Positions 9,778 through 18,556 of a stretch of DNA of 64,000 nt are shown in pieces. Below the pieces are notes generated by a model. The model searched no databases. It was not told the origin of the DNA and worked only from the letters and a program-made list of their open reading frames with translations. Made by a program: the position numbers and the translations under genes. The DNA is from Hyphomonadaceae bacterium JAD_PAG50586_4 (GTDB lineage: Bacteria > Pseudomonadota > Alphaproteobacteria > Caulobacterales > Aquidulcibacteraceae), in assembly GCA_023242925.1 (NCBI GenBank), contig CP096134.1, positions 372,001 through 436,000 on the forward strand. The letters run 5' to 3'. Positions within the stretch are counted from its first letter, which is position 1. Every line of letters starts with the position of its first letter.

Positions 9778-9999
9778 GTGGCAACGCGCAGAAACTCTCT
9801 TCGTCAGGTGCTCGCGACAAACCTACGCCTGCTGCGCAATGAGAGTGGCTGGAGCCAGGAGGACTTGGCTGCGGAAGCGGGGCTCCACAGGACATTCGTA
9901 GGCGCTGTGGAGCGAGCGGAGCGAAATATCTCTCTCGACAATATCGAGAAGCTTGCTGTTGCACTCAGAGTTGAGCCTTGGACGCTCCTAAAGCGCTGA
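9778..9999 (+). CDS. XRE-family regulator, controller (C) protein-like
   Basis: A 73-residue protein if GTG 9778 is used. It is almost all helix-turn-helix: LRLLRNESGWSQEDLAAEAGLHRTFVGAVERAERNISLDNIEKLAVAL. This strongly resembles controller proteins that time restriction-modification expression. A longer in-frame start at 9670 would cover the repeat operators and adds no recognisable domain, so the short form is preferred. The large methyltransferase and nuclease genes lie 2.5 kb away on the other strand, so a functional link is possible but not shown. Confidence 0.78.
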   Translation: MATRRNSLRQVLATNLRLLRNESGWSQEDLAAEAGLHRTFVGAVERAERNISLDNIEKLAVALRVEPWTLLKR

Positions 10000-10362
10000 A
10001 GTGCGCTCCGGGGCATTTTGAGAAGTCGGCGATCACTTAGCAAAGTGCGATCACGGACGCTGGTAGGGCGCATCGTTGGTAAAGGTGAGGTCGCGAGTCC
10101 GAGGCGTCGGAGCCGGAAGAGGTGTTCACTCAATGATGTGACCGGATCAAAGTAGACGCCGCCCAGCTTCCGAGAAAGCGCTGCGACATCAACAGCGCAT
10201 AGATTTGACATCGTACGTTACCGTCCCTCCCTTCGCGCATCATTCGGAGCAAGACGTTGGTTGGCGGTTACCTAAAGTAGGGTGTGCGCCGGCGTCATTC
10301 GCGTGTCTGCGCTTGCGAGCCCGTGATGCTCGATGCCGAGGGGATGTGCTCCATGCAATTAG
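10000..10362. other. intergenic stretch without confident gene
   Basis: No gene is convincing here. A minus-strand open frame starts at 10211 (MSNLCAVDVAALSRKLGG...) but its second half is antisense to the XRE gene and it shows no recognisable domain; it may be a remnant. No terminator with a T tract is evident. Confidence 0.4.
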
Positions 10363-10839
10363 TTATGTGATCGTTTTCACGTAGTGTAGAGCGGGTAGGC
10401 CTGAGACACTGTCGGTGATCGGCGTCGCCGTAGCCGAAAGCGCGTGTTCGGCGACGCGTTGCGAGGGGACGTTGCTTGCATCAATGATCGCTTCAACGGA
10501 GAATTTTGTTATGCCGTTGCGGCTGAGGCCATTGCGCAGTTCCGCGATAGCGGCAAGCACCAGGGCTTTAGCGCGGCCTTGATTTCGAAACGCATCCGGC
10601 ACGGCGTATCCGAGGTTGAAACAGGGCGCGCCATCGAGAGGATCGCTGTTGACGAAAAGCACGAGCGCCGTGACGACCTTACCGTTGAGCGTGGCGTACG
10701 TTAGTCGGAGCTCGCCGTTGGGCCTGTCGGAATGCACGTAGATGTTTTTATCGAGTTCGCCCCGGACCAATGTGATCTGACCTGCTGTCAAAGCTTGTTG
10801 GAAGGACACAAGCGCATCAGTCGGATCGGTCATCGGCAT
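10363..10839 (-). CDS. GNAT-family N-acetyltransferase-like protein
   Basis: A 158-residue protein with features of the GNAT fold. A central strand (VVTALVLFVNSD) leads to the acetyl-CoA pyrophosphate loop region GYAVPDAFRNQGRAKALVLAAIAEL, close to the Q/R-x-x-G-x-G/A signature. A later VEAIIDASNVPSQRVAEHAL matches the N-x-x-S helix typical of motif B. The substrate is unknown. The start could be 10839 or the second Met at 10833. It is on the same strand as the zinc-ribbon gene upstream, about 40 bp away. Confidence 0.6.
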   Translation of the reverse strand: MPMTDPTDALVSFQQALTAGQITLVRGELDKNIYVHSDRPNGELRLTYATLNGKVVTALVLFVNSDPLDGAPCFNLGYAVPDAFRNQGRAKALVLAAIAELRNGLSRNGITKFSVEAIIDASNVPSQRVAEHALSATATPITDSVSGLPALHYVKTIT

Positions 10840-10877
10840 GGTTTAGCTCTCTCAATGTGCGTTCACGCTGAGGTCGA

Positions 10878-12011
10878 CTAGATTATTGATCGAGCGATCA
10901 TGGCCTCGATGAGTTTCGGGCGCTCCAAGGTCTCGCCGTTGAGTGTCACTTGGCCGAACGTGTCATCCACGATGCGCTCCGTGCCTTTGTGCACGTGCAC
11001 GTGAATGCCGAACTCCTGTGGCCTGGCTGCAGTCCAGACAATGGCCGGCGTCGACGCCCAGATCGTATAAGTGCAGCCGGGATAGTCGTCGAGGTTCAGC
11101 GATCGATCGGGCGTTTCGTATGTCAGGTCCTTGGCGTATCGGTCGTGAAGAGGCTTAAGCGGCGTAGAGATGATGGGCTTCTTGCTCCATGTGCTGTCTC
11201 GCCCGCAATTGCCGCAGAAATGCTTGCGGTGCGGCGTCTTGCCGAAGTCGCCTAGGTCAAGGTGTGGGTAGCCGCAATGCGAACAGCTGATGCAATCCAT
11301 GTCCTTCTTGGATTCAATTGCAGTAACGAACTCAAAGGCGGAGGGAGGCGTGATATTGACGCGGGTGATTTCAGTGTTTCCGAACAGGCCGAGCTTGGTG
11401 CTGTAGAGGAGTGAGATCGCGTTGAAGTCGCGGTCGATCGTCTTGCAGTCCTCTGCATTCTCCCGGACATGCACGTGAATTTTGGGCGGCCGCGGTTTGA
11501 TCTCATGGGTGGAGAGCGCGGCGGGAAGGGAGCACCAAATGCCGACTTCGGCGTGGCTGTCGACATTCACCGTCAACGGACCGACGACATAGTTCATGTG
11601 TTGGGCGTGATCGGAGCATTGGAGCTTTCCCGATTGCTTTAAAGCGGCCAGGTCGGCTTTGGTGCCCCAATGGCTCTGGTGGGTGCGGCACCACCATCGA
11701 TCCGCGCCATTTCGATATTTTCCGGCATGGACAAAGTCACAGGGCAGTGTCGCGTTGTCGCCGTGCTTGCCCGGAAAATTCCCGAGCAAGGTGGGTGACA
11801 AGACAGCGATGTTCCCGAGCGTGCGACCATAGGCCCAACAAATTGCGGCCCTCTCCTGCGGGGTGCCGTCGGCCTCTGGATCCACCGGCTGCTCATCGCC
11901 GATTTTCTCAAGCAGAACCTTTCTGGCGGCGCCACCAGCTTGGTTCTCCCACTGCGCCGACCACAATTCGACGGCGCCTGTCGTTGGATTGATCTTCCTC
12001 TCGACGAACAT
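10878..12011 (-). CDS. hypothetical zinc-ribbon protein
   Basis: A 377-residue protein of unknown function. Two candidate metal sites are visible: CDFVHAGKY...RWWCRTHQSHWG in the first third and CSHCGYPHLDLGDF...HFCGNCGRDS in the middle, the latter a clear C-x2-C/C-x2-C ribbon. It has paired HVHV motifs (KIHVHVRENAED and FGIHVHVHKG), suggesting an internal duplication of a beta domain. The start is ATG 12011, supported by GAGG about ten bases upstream on the minus strand; the frame extends 14 codons further without a ribosome site. Neighbours are GNAT and DUF6378-like genes. Confidence 0.6.
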   Translation of the reverse strand: MFVERKINPTTGAVELWSAQWENQAGGAARKVLLEKIGDEQPVDPEADGTPQERAAICWAYGRTLGNIAVLSPTLLGNFPGKHGDNATLPCDFVHAGKYRNGADRWWCRTHQSHWGTKADLAALKQSGKLQCSDHAQHMNYVVGPLTVNVDSHAEVGIWCSLPAALSTHEIKPRPPKIHVHVRENAEDCKTIDRDFNAISLLYSTKLGLFGNTEITRVNITPPSAFEFVTAIESKKDMDCISCSHCGYPHLDLGDFGKTPHRKHFCGNCGRDSTWSKKPIISTPLKPLHDRYAKDLTYETPDRSLNLDDYPGCTYTIWASTPAIVWTAARPQEFGIHVHVHKGTERIVDDTFGQVTLNGETLERPKLIEAMIARSII

Positions 12012-12118
12012 GAATTGAGCCTCACCGGGCGGCGCGCACGCGAGCCAACACACCTATATAGTGGTGTGCGCTCATGTTCGCATGGCCGGAATGAACGCCT
12101 AGTATAGCGCGGGCAGGC

Positions 12119-12424
12119 TTAGGTCTGCGTCCGTTGCTGCCTGTCATCGAGAAGCATCACGCCGCAGCGGGCATATCCAGCGACGTCCACCCAGGAATCG
12201 AGGTGGTCCGGCGTTTGGACCAGGCGCGCCACCTTCGTCACGATCATGGCGAGGATTTCGCGAAGCTGTGGGTCGGCGCATTCATCCACGACGGCGCGCA
12301 TCGCAGAGATCCGACGGTAGGTGTCCTCCGGCGCTCCGTACACGTCCCGGCGGTCTTCGGTGACCCGAGCGTATGCTGCATCGAACTGTGCGAGCAGGCC
12401 GTTTGGCTTGACTGGTTCGCTCAT
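12119..12424 (-). CDS. DUF6378-like protein (phage/mobile-element associated)
   Basis: A 101-residue protein with the pattern of the DUF6378 family: RRDVYGAPEDTYRRISAMRA, then LREILAMIVTKVARLVQTPDHLDSWVDVAGYARCG. The K-x-A-R-L...D-S-W-x-D-x-A-G-Y core is the diagnostic part. Members are mostly encoded by phages and integrated elements and their role is unknown. It lies just downstream of the restriction nuclease on the same strand. Confidence 0.7.
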   Translation of the reverse strand: MSEPVKPNGLLAQFDAAYARVTEDRRDVYGAPEDTYRRISAMRAVVDECADPQLREILAMIVTKVARLVQTPDHLDSWVDVAGYARCGVMLLDDRQQRTQT

Positions 12425-12460
12425 CCTATACCTCCCAACCCCATGCTAGCAGAGCGCGGT

Positions 12461-13114
12461 TTAAACGATCGTATGCCGTGCGAACGGCAAGAACGCGTGC
12501 CGGACCTCAATTTGATGATTGCCCGTGGGTCGCTGGTGGAGCGTGCCAAATCGCGCAGCGACGGAAATTGTGGGCAATTCGGTTGGGCCCTCAAGCAGTC
12601 CGACAAGCTGCCGGTTGGATTGAATTGCGGTGCTAACCCGTGACAAGGCGAAGGCGATGTCGCCATCAAGGACGTAGCCGAGCATGGCGCCCGTGGGGAG
12701 CTTCTCGGCATATTGCTCGGTTACGAACCGGACCAGGCCCTCGGTGACATAGGGGCCCGCCAAAGATTGTCGACCGTTGGAATAAATTACACTCAGCCGT
12801 TTGCATTCATAGGCGAGATAGTTCGTGCGCTCTTGATCAAGCAGAACCGCCATGTCGACGATGCCTTTTTCGATGCCAACGCCGCCGGCAGTGTATTCCC
12901 ACACGGGAAACTGATCTTGAATCCAGTGCACGAACTCGCGGGTCTCGCCGTCACGCAACAAGAGGTTTACGAGGTTCCGGGTAATGAGGTCCTCGTCGGC
13001 GTTCGCAGGCAGCGCTGCTTGGCACGCGGGCCATACAGCGACGATGCGGGCAAGCAGCCGGTCATCAGTTGAGACGAACCGGCTTGCCCACTGACTCGGA
13101 TCCCCCACCAGCAT
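12461..13114 (-). CDS. PD-(D/E)XK restriction endonuclease-like protein
   Basis: A 217-residue protein encoded five bases after the methyltransferase stop and therefore its likely restriction partner. The nuclease core is visible as GIVDMAVLLDQE followed by YLAYECKRL: Asp87, then Glu103-Cys-Lys105, fitting D...(D/E)-x-K. ATG 13114 is chosen because the open frame upstream only overlaps the methyltransferase 3' end. The specificity is not predictable. The alternative is a small accessory nuclease subunit of a larger type II or type I-like system. Confidence 0.68.
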   Translation of the reverse strand: MLVGDPSQWASRFVSTDDRLLARIVAVWPACQAALPANADEDLITRNLVNLLLRDGETREFVHWIQDQFPVWEYTAGGVGIEKGIVDMAVLLDQERTNYLAYECKRLSVIYSNGRQSLAGPYVTEGLVRFVTEQYAEKLPTGAMLGYVLDGDIAFALSRVSTAIQSNRQLVGLLEGPTELPTISVAARFGTLHQRPTGNHQIEVRHAFLPFARHTIV

Positions 13115-13118
13115 CTGC

Positions 13119-16100
13119 TTATGCCTGACCTTGCTTTCTCGGCGTCGCGACAAAGTCTTGCAGGTCAAGCGCGATCGCGCCGGCGTCGGCTAGGGCGGCG
13201 GAGCGTAGCCAAAATCTCGTCTGCATGGGTTTGACGAGATAGAGGTTGTCGCCGTCAAATATCCTCAGGTCCGGCATGAGTTGAAAATTGCCTGGCAGTT
13301 TGTGGTGAATTTTCCCGAAGACCCGAGCGAGCGCTTCTCGGAGCGCAGGCTCGTCTTTTTCTTGGTAGGCCAAGGCGGGTTTTTGGCTAACCAAAGAGAG
13401 CCTGAGCAAGGCAAGGTCAGCGTTGTGCGCTTCTAAAGCGACTTCCACGCTCTGCTTATTCTTCATCCAAGCCGATAGCCCGCCGACCAGAGTCTCGACG
13501 TAAGCCTTACGTTGTGGTGCAGCAGCGGGCCTCCAAATGCTCGGAAAGCTTCCCGCATTTGGTTGCACGGCAGGGAAGATGCAGTTCACTGCGTCTTCGA
13601 TGAGGATCACCTCTTTGACCGAGAGGCAGAAGTAATCATAGGCACACTGGTCAAGTTTTCGGAGAGCGTCATCGATGTCGGCGTCGAACCCGAAGTTCGC
13701 TTGTTCGCTGATTGCCTTATCAACGATGGAAACGAGAGTTCGTTCGGCTTTCTTGGCCCGCTCGGGATCGGGAAGGTCCTGCGGCGCTGGAAACGGCAAG
13801 CGCATGAGTTCCGCTTGCTGCACTTCCGGTCGATCAGAGCCGAACGAGGCAGTGCCATGGAATGCGTACCAGACCGCTACCTTGCTATTCAGCAAGGCTG
13901 TGAGCAGCTTCGCGCGGCGCTCATCCCCTTTGGGCACGACAATCGCTTGGATGATGTGTTGGAACGTAAGGGGCCGTTCAATGAAGCTCGCTCTCAAGCG
14001 CATGGTGGCGGTTTTCACGCCGCGCGGGATGAGGATACGCGGCCCTTCAAATCCGCGCTCGAACCCTTTGCGTCTCACACGAGAGGAGGCCCATGCTTTG
14101 AGTCCGCGGGTGGGCTGGGCGAGTGGCCTAAAGTTAGCGATCGGAAGATCGGGAACGTGTGAGACATACTCGCTCATCGTATACCGGCCGGAATGGTGCG
14201 GCTGGTAGCCTTGCCCAATCAACCATTGTGCCGGGTCGTCGCCGGCCTTGCTGAACTCGCGCACGATCGCGCCGACCTTCGGCATCGCTTCAAGATACTT
14301 GAAGAGATTTGCATCTGGTTCGCGCATCCAAAGGCGTTGTTTGAACACCAGCGGACTTTCGGTGACGGCCTTGGACGTGACGAATGACTTGTCTACGCTA
14401 CTGAGCGTGATTAAGCGCTTGACCTTCAGATTTAGGTCCGCCTTTGGCGCCCAATACTCGAAGCGATAGGGCGGCTGGTCGGAGGCACCCGCAGACAGCA
14501 CAATCAGTGCAGCGGGTCGGTCGGCGCCGTCGAAAAGCTGGAATCGCAAATCCGCAAAATTGACAATGCGTCGAATTCGGGTCGTCGAGATCAGCAGCTT
14601 TCGCGCTGCAACGGTGTTCTCTGCATGATTGTGCAGAAAACCCATTGCTGGCAGCAAGAATGCCAAGATGCCTTCGGCGCGAAGATGTCGGAGCGCCTTC
14701 CAAGTGAAGGCCCACGCATCTTCGTTTTGCGGCATGGGCAGATTCTCGGTGTCGCACCAAGCAACGGATGTGCGATCGGAATTGCGCCTGCTCGCCCATG
14801 GTGGATTGCCAATGACGACATCGAACTTGGCGGCGCGTGCGTCGACCGCGAAGAAATCCTGACACTTGAGCGTTTTGCCCCAAAGCTCGGGAAGCACGCG
14901 TCCGCCTTCGATCAACTTGCGGATATCAGGCGGGGTCACCTCTTCAAGCAACGCCACATAGAGCGAGAAGACAGCCACACGAACTGCGGCCCCATTTAGG
15001 TCCCAACCGTGAAGCCGATCGAGAATATTCTTGAGGCTGTCCCACCGGATGCGTTGCGCAGTGCGGGTCTCCCGCCAGTGCTCGCACATGCGCTGAAAGG
15101 AGCGCACGAGAAATACGCCGGAGCCACAAGCCGGGTCAACGAAGTCTCCCTTCTCTTTCGTAGCTGCCGGCAGCGTGTCCCAAACCTGCGAGATCACCGT
15201 GTCCGCAAGAAACATGGGCGTGTAGTATGCGCCGGTGTCTCTTCGTTCTGCTTCACGTTCACCCAGGAAGCGGTCGTAGACCGCGCTGATGAGTTCAATC
15301 GGGATGCGCTTGAAGTCATAACCCCAAAACCGCAGCTGACCACTGCGCGCCATTTCCTCGCGCCCCGACCGGAAGCGAGCGAGGACGGCCAAGTGATTTT
15401 GATTGAGCGCCGGAGGACGAGTGTTCGCTTCAAACGAGCACGGCGCAACGAACAAGTCGCCGTTAAAGTCGCGTCTCAGAGCAGAGAAAACGTTTTTCAG
15501 AACGGTGACGTTACCGGCGTCCAACACCGCCGCGAAACTGCTGCCGCGACCTCCAGAGGCTGCCTCAAAGTAATCTTGGCCCGTGATCTCACGATCTTCG
15601 AGGTAGGCAATGAACATCGCCTGGATGAGCAGGGCCTGCGCTTCATCCGAGGACAATTCCAAATCGCAGAGTGCGTCATAGGCGCTTGTCAAATTCTCGA
15701 GAAGGACCTGATCGATCCGCTCCTTGGGACGGAAGTATTCGGAGTGCTCCTCCCAGAGCCTGCCGGATTCAGCACCGCTGATTATGCTCTTCAATTCGAG
15801 AGCGTCTGCTGTCGCATTGAGTGTCTGTACAAGGCAGCGCGCGTCGAAATCGCTGTCAGCGTCGCGATAGGGCTTTCTCGCCAGCGAGAACGCCCGCACG
15901 GTATCTGCGCAGAGGACAAGCAGGATGCTGGCCAGGCCTTGATTCCATAGTGCGGCGTGCAGAGCCACGATGGCGGCCCGATCGTAGGCGTCCGTATCCA
16001 CGAACACGATGGTCGGCACGCCCTGCACGCAGAACACAGCGGAGGCGCCGAGATCTTCCAGTGTCGCGCGGATGGCGCCGGCATGCGGGGTATCCCGCAC

Positions 16101-16196
16101 ATCTTCGACGCGCTCGAAGAGATCGGGCGCTTCTCGATCCGATAGATCGAACCGCGCCTTCCAGGCGTGATCCAGCGGGCGAGCAGCGCCGGTCAT
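13119..16196 (-). CDS. large N6-adenine DNA methyltransferase (Eco57I/type IIG-like)
   Basis: A 1025-residue class I methyltransferase. After a helical N-terminal region comes GAYYTPMFLADTVI and motif I FVDPACGSGVFLV (near residue 350), then motif IV VIGNPPW (near 460) with the catalytic NPPW of gamma N6-adenine enzymes. The C-terminal third (RILIPRGVK...FLIP-type segments, DLPIANFRPL) fits a TaqI-like target-recognition region. It methylates adenine to protect host DNA and may carry its own target recognition. ATG 16196 overlaps the upstream regulator stop in ATGA and is preferred to the longer frame. The PD-(D/E)XK gene follows immediately. No own nuclease motif stands out at its N-terminus. 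Confidence 0.85.
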   Translation of the reverse strand: MTGAARPLDHAWKARFDLSDREAPDLFERVEDVRDTPHAGAIRATLEDLGASAVFCVQGVPTIVFVDTDAYDRAAIVALHAALWNQGLASILLVLCADTVRAFSLARKPYRDADSDFDARCLVQTLNATADALELKSIISGAESGRLWEEHSEYFRPKERIDQVLLENLTSAYDALCDLELSSDEAQALLIQAMFIAYLEDREITGQDYFEAASGGRGSSFAAVLDAGNVTVLKNVFSALRRDFNGDLFVAPCSFEANTRPPALNQNHLAVLARFRSGREEMARSGQLRFWGYDFKRIPIELISAVYDRFLGEREAERRDTGAYYTPMFLADTVISQVWDTLPAATKEKGDFVDPACGSGVFLVRSFQRMCEHWRETRTAQRIRWDSLKNILDRLHGWDLNGAAVRVAVFSLYVALLEEVTPPDIRKLIEGGRVLPELWGKTLKCQDFFAVDARAAKFDVVIGNPPWASRRNSDRTSVAWCDTENLPMPQNEDAWAFTWKALRHLRAEGILAFLLPAMGFLHNHAENTVAARKLLISTTRIRRIVNFADLRFQLFDGADRPAALIVLSAGASDQPPYRFEYWAPKADLNLKVKRLITLSSVDKSFVTSKAVTESPLVFKQRLWMREPDANLFKYLEAMPKVGAIVREFSKAGDDPAQWLIGQGYQPHHSGRYTMSEYVSHVPDLPIANFRPLAQPTRGLKAWASSRVRRKGFERGFEGPRILIPRGVKTATMRLRASFIERPLTFQHIIQAIVVPKGDERRAKLLTALLNSKVAVWYAFHGTASFGSDRPEVQQAELMRLPFPAPQDLPDPERAKKAERTLVSIVDKAISEQANFGFDADIDDALRKLDQCAYDYFCLSVKEVILIEDAVNCIFPAVQPNAGSFPSIWRPAAAPQRKAYVETLVGGLSAWMKNKQSVEVALEAHNADLALLRLSLVSQKPALAYQEKDEPALREALARVFGKIHHKLPGNFQLMPDLRIFDGDNLYLVKPMQTRFWLRSAALADAGAIALDLQDFVATPRKQGQA

Positions 16197-16684
16197 TGTG
16201 AGGCACTCCGCGCCGCTGATCGCGGCTGAGCCGCTCGCCTGCCGGGCTTTCGAGCCGACGGATTGAAGAGCTGTCGCTGAAGCGTCCGCACCACCGACGC
16301 CATCGGACAAAGAACGACCGGCTCATCGATTGAGACGGTCGCAATGTCACCAACTGCCGCGCACGTGCCCGCCTGGAGATTGATGACCAGGGTTTGGTGT
16401 TCGAGGGCGTCCAAGGTGCCGGTGTTGCAGGTCTCAAAAATTGCCGAAGCTATTTCTGATAGATGTCCGATGCGAACGCCGCAGGCCTCGGTCAGCCGCT
16501 TCAACACCGCGGACGCGAGCACATCGCCCATGGTGAACACAGGGGAGTGGCCGCGCCCCTTTGAAAGGGCAGGCACCACACTCTTCCAGTGACGGAAAGC
16601 TTCTTTCGAGAGGCCTACCGTCTCCCGCAATTGGCCAGGAGTATAAAGCAAGGGTCCGCGCCTTATAAAGGTGTTGCTCGCCAC
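16193..16684 (-). CDS. MerR-like helix-turn-helix protein of the restriction operon
   Basis: A 163-residue protein. The N-terminus (LLYTPGQLRETVGLSKEAFRHWKSVVPAL...SPVFTMGDVLASAVLKRL) is a winged-helix/MerR-type DNA-binding domain. The rest is not recognised and ends in a basic Arg-rich tail. It heads the operon HTH-methyltransferase-nuclease and probably controls it. The GTG at 16684 lies immediately after a possible -10, so translation may begin further in, for example TTG 16651. The LexA-like box at 16720-16734 lies upstream. Confidence 0.65.
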   Translation of the reverse strand: MASNTFIRRGPLLYTPGQLRETVGLSKEAFRHWKSVVPALSKGRGHSPVFTMGDVLASAVLKRLTEACGVRIGHLSEIASAIFETCNTGTLDALEHQTLVINLQAGTCAAVGDIATVSIDEPVVLCPMASVVRTLQRQLFNPSARKPGRRAAQPRSAARSASQ

Positions 16685-16719
16685 ACTATGAATCGCGTCG
16701 TGACCCCGGTCAATCGGAA

Positions 16720-16734
16720 GTTCGTAGTTTGTTC
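16720..16734. promoter_or_regulatory. candidate alphaproteobacterial LexA box GTTC-N7-GTTC
   Basis: GTTC at 16720 and 16731 are separated by seven bases, the exact alphaproteobacterial SOS spacing. On the minus strand a TTGACC (16713-16708) with CATAGT 17 bp later lies just downstream, before the restriction-operon regulator. One such match in the window is expected by chance, so position is the only support. Confidence 0.4.
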
Positions 16735-16920
16735 TGAGCGGGGTACTGCGAGAATTTCGGCATTGGGCATTCGCTCACTCGTCCTACTAGGCGCCCTCGG
16801 TTGCCATCTGTGTCGAGCGTCTGACCGACGGTGAGTGGGCAGTGCGACGCGCGGTGAACGCGGTGAATGTCCCTTCTCCAGTTTGTACGCGTGAGAGTCT
16901 GTTCCTGGGATGAACCCGAC

Positions 16921-17226
16921 CTAGTCTCGCTTCTCAAATCCACGCCCGCGCAGCCGCGACCCAAACTTCTTCCGTCTCTCACATTGGCTCATCGTCGTCC
17001 CGTTGAGCCGCTTCGTTTTCGCGATCGCCTTTACATCCCGGAGCGTCTTCACCTTGTGACACGGTGCGCACATCAGCTGATCCGGCTTGCCGGGCTTCAG
17101 CGCATTGGGTGTTGAATGCTCCGCAATCAGCCCGGCCGTCGTTTTGAATCCACTGACGCAGCATTTGCCGGCTTGAGCGTCGAGCAACGCATCGTGTTCG
17201 CGCCGTGTGAGGTAAAGCCGCGTCAT
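16921..17226 (-). CDS. small HNH endonuclease-like protein
   Basis: A 101-residue protein with an HNH pattern: GKCCVSG, then AEHSTPNAL, then LMCAPCHKVKTLRDVKAIAKTKRL. The paired cysteines would bind structural zinc and the His residues the catalytic metal. ATG 17226 overlaps the SSB-like gene stop (ATGA), so the two are coupled. Such pairs are common in phage-derived and plasmid regions. The reading frame is intact; the target is unknown. Confidence 0.7.
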   Translation of the reverse strand: MTRLYLTRREHDALLDAQAGKCCVSGFKTTAGLIAEHSTPNALKPGKPDQLMCAPCHKVKTLRDVKAIAKTKRLNGTTMSQCERRKKFGSRLRGRGFEKRD

Positions 17227-17537
17227 GGGACAGCTTCCTCGGAAGTAGAGGCAAGCCACTCAATCGAGCGGATCACAAAGCCGACGCTGTGAAACGCCAG
17301 CTCGCCAAGCTGTCGCTGGCGCTGTTCGATTTCGCCTTCGATGCGGACGAGATCGCCCTCGCGCAGGCGTTCAAGGATATTGGTTCGCAAAGGCGTATCG
17401 CGCGCAACGCATAAAACCCAAGCGGTGCGAGGTGGCTTGTCGGGAAGCGTTAGGTCCGACGAGATCACAAGCGTCAGTTCATCGGGTGCGGTCGAGAGCA
17501 CGCAATTCAGCGTGCCGGTAAGAGCAAACGACAACAT
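17223..17537 (-). CDS. single-stranded DNA-binding (OB-fold) protein-like
   Basis: A 104-residue protein resembling short SSB proteins. FALTGTLNCVL, then WVLCVARD, RLREGDLVRIEGEIEQRQ and HSVGFVIRSIEWL follow the strand order of an OB fold. It lacks the acidic C-terminal tip of housekeeping SSB, so it is probably an element-encoded variant. It is upstream of and overlaps the HNH gene. The region 17538-17731 before the next gene holds nothing I recognise. Confidence 0.65.
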   Translation of the reverse strand: MLSFALTGTLNCVLSTAPDELTLVISSDLTLPDKPPRTAWVLCVARDTPLRTNILERLREGDLVRIEGEIEQRQRQLGELAFHSVGFVIRSIEWLASTSEEAVP

Positions 17538-17731
17538 GAGAAGCTATCCAGCCGGATCGCGCCGGCGGCGCGCCGCGAGCCGTCCCCGCGACGCTTACTC
17601 GGAGCGCACGCGGGAAGAGGGCGGGCGCAAGGGCGCGCGTCAGCGCCCGAAGGCTTGGCCCTTGCGCCCACCCGACCGCGTGCGATGTTGCGTTGATTGC
17701 GGGGCGGCTCGGCTGTCGAACGGGGTTGCAG

Positions 17732-18370
17732 ATGGAGAAGGAATATCTTGCCGCGTTCGCGGCCGCTTTCGATGATGCCGCCGATACCCGTCCTGATCTA
17801 CAGTCCTGCTACGTGAATTCATCGTCGTGGACGGCATTCATGCTGGGAGCTGAGCCAGAAGGCGTGCTGCGCGGAGCGGCGCGGCGTTGGGCCGACGCGT
17901 GTGGCTATGGCGGCGGGGCGTCGTCCGCGCATGCACAATGGTACACGTTGGACTTTTGCGTCGTTGCGCCTGGGTATGAAGGCGACGGCGACTATTGGAA
18001 GTCCCGCACCATACTAGCGGTAGAGCACGAAAACGGTTCCGACGTCGAGACGGAGATGTGGAAGCTGGCGCATTGGCGCTCAGACCTCAGCGTCCTCGTG
18101 TTCTATGACTTTGCTGAAGACGATCAGCGCGCAAATAAATCCGCGAGCGACAAATGGATGCCCGGTGTCACGACGCGGAACTGGCTCGAGGAAAAGTGCC
18201 GGCGCCTGACCGCGATTGTCCGCACCGTGGATCCTGGTGGGAATACCCGTCGCCTGCTTTTGATCGGTCAGAAAGCGTCGGGGCCGGTGACACAGATTCT
18301 GTGGCGCGCCGCGTTATGGGAGGGAGATAGTTTTTCAGCCCCGCGATCACTTAAGATGTTTCTCGCTTAA
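17732..18370 (+). CDS. hypothetical protein, possible nuclease-like fold
   Basis: A 212-residue protein I do not recognise. The core WYTLDFCVVAP...SRTILAVEHENGSDVETEMWKLAHWRSDLSVLVFYDF has a strand-strand layout with Asp and Glu residues that resembles PD-(D/E)XK folds, but the catalytic Lys position reads His-Glu-Asn. Function is therefore unassigned. ATG 17732 (MEKEYLAAFAAAF) is preferred over a longer frame starting at 17693 that covers GC-rich non-coding-looking sequence. It stands alone on the plus strand among minus-strand genes. Confidence 0.55.
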   Translation: MEKEYLAAFAAAFDDAADTRPDLQSCYVNSSSWTAFMLGAEPEGVLRGAARRWADACGYGGGASSAHAQWYTLDFCVVAPGYEGDGDYWKSRTILAVEHENGSDVETEMWKLAHWRSDLSVLVFYDFAEDDQRANKSASDKWMPGVTTRNWLEEKCRRLTAIVRTVDPGGNTRRLLLIGQKASGPVTQILWRAALWEGDSFSAPRSLKMFLA

Positions 18371-18556
18371 GTGTGTCGTGTGCGCGGAAGGGCGCCTCGG
18401 CGAGTGTGTGCCCCGCGTCAGCGATCGCCGCCCGCCAGGGCCGAGACGCGCTCTGTGCGGCTCGGTCGCGGCACGCGACGAGAGCGCGGCCCGCGCATGC
18501 GGGCGACGCCCAATCCTCTCGCCGAACCAAACGCTTTCCGCCAGGCGCATACTTCG

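Noticed and set aside
9804..10211. 135-residue minus-strand open frame
   Set aside because: Half is antisense to the XRE gene; no domain. Kept only as a remark on the intergenic stretch.
15009..15950. 313-residue plus-strand open frame
   Set aside because: Lies wholly antisense to the methyltransferase, which has clear motifs I and IV.
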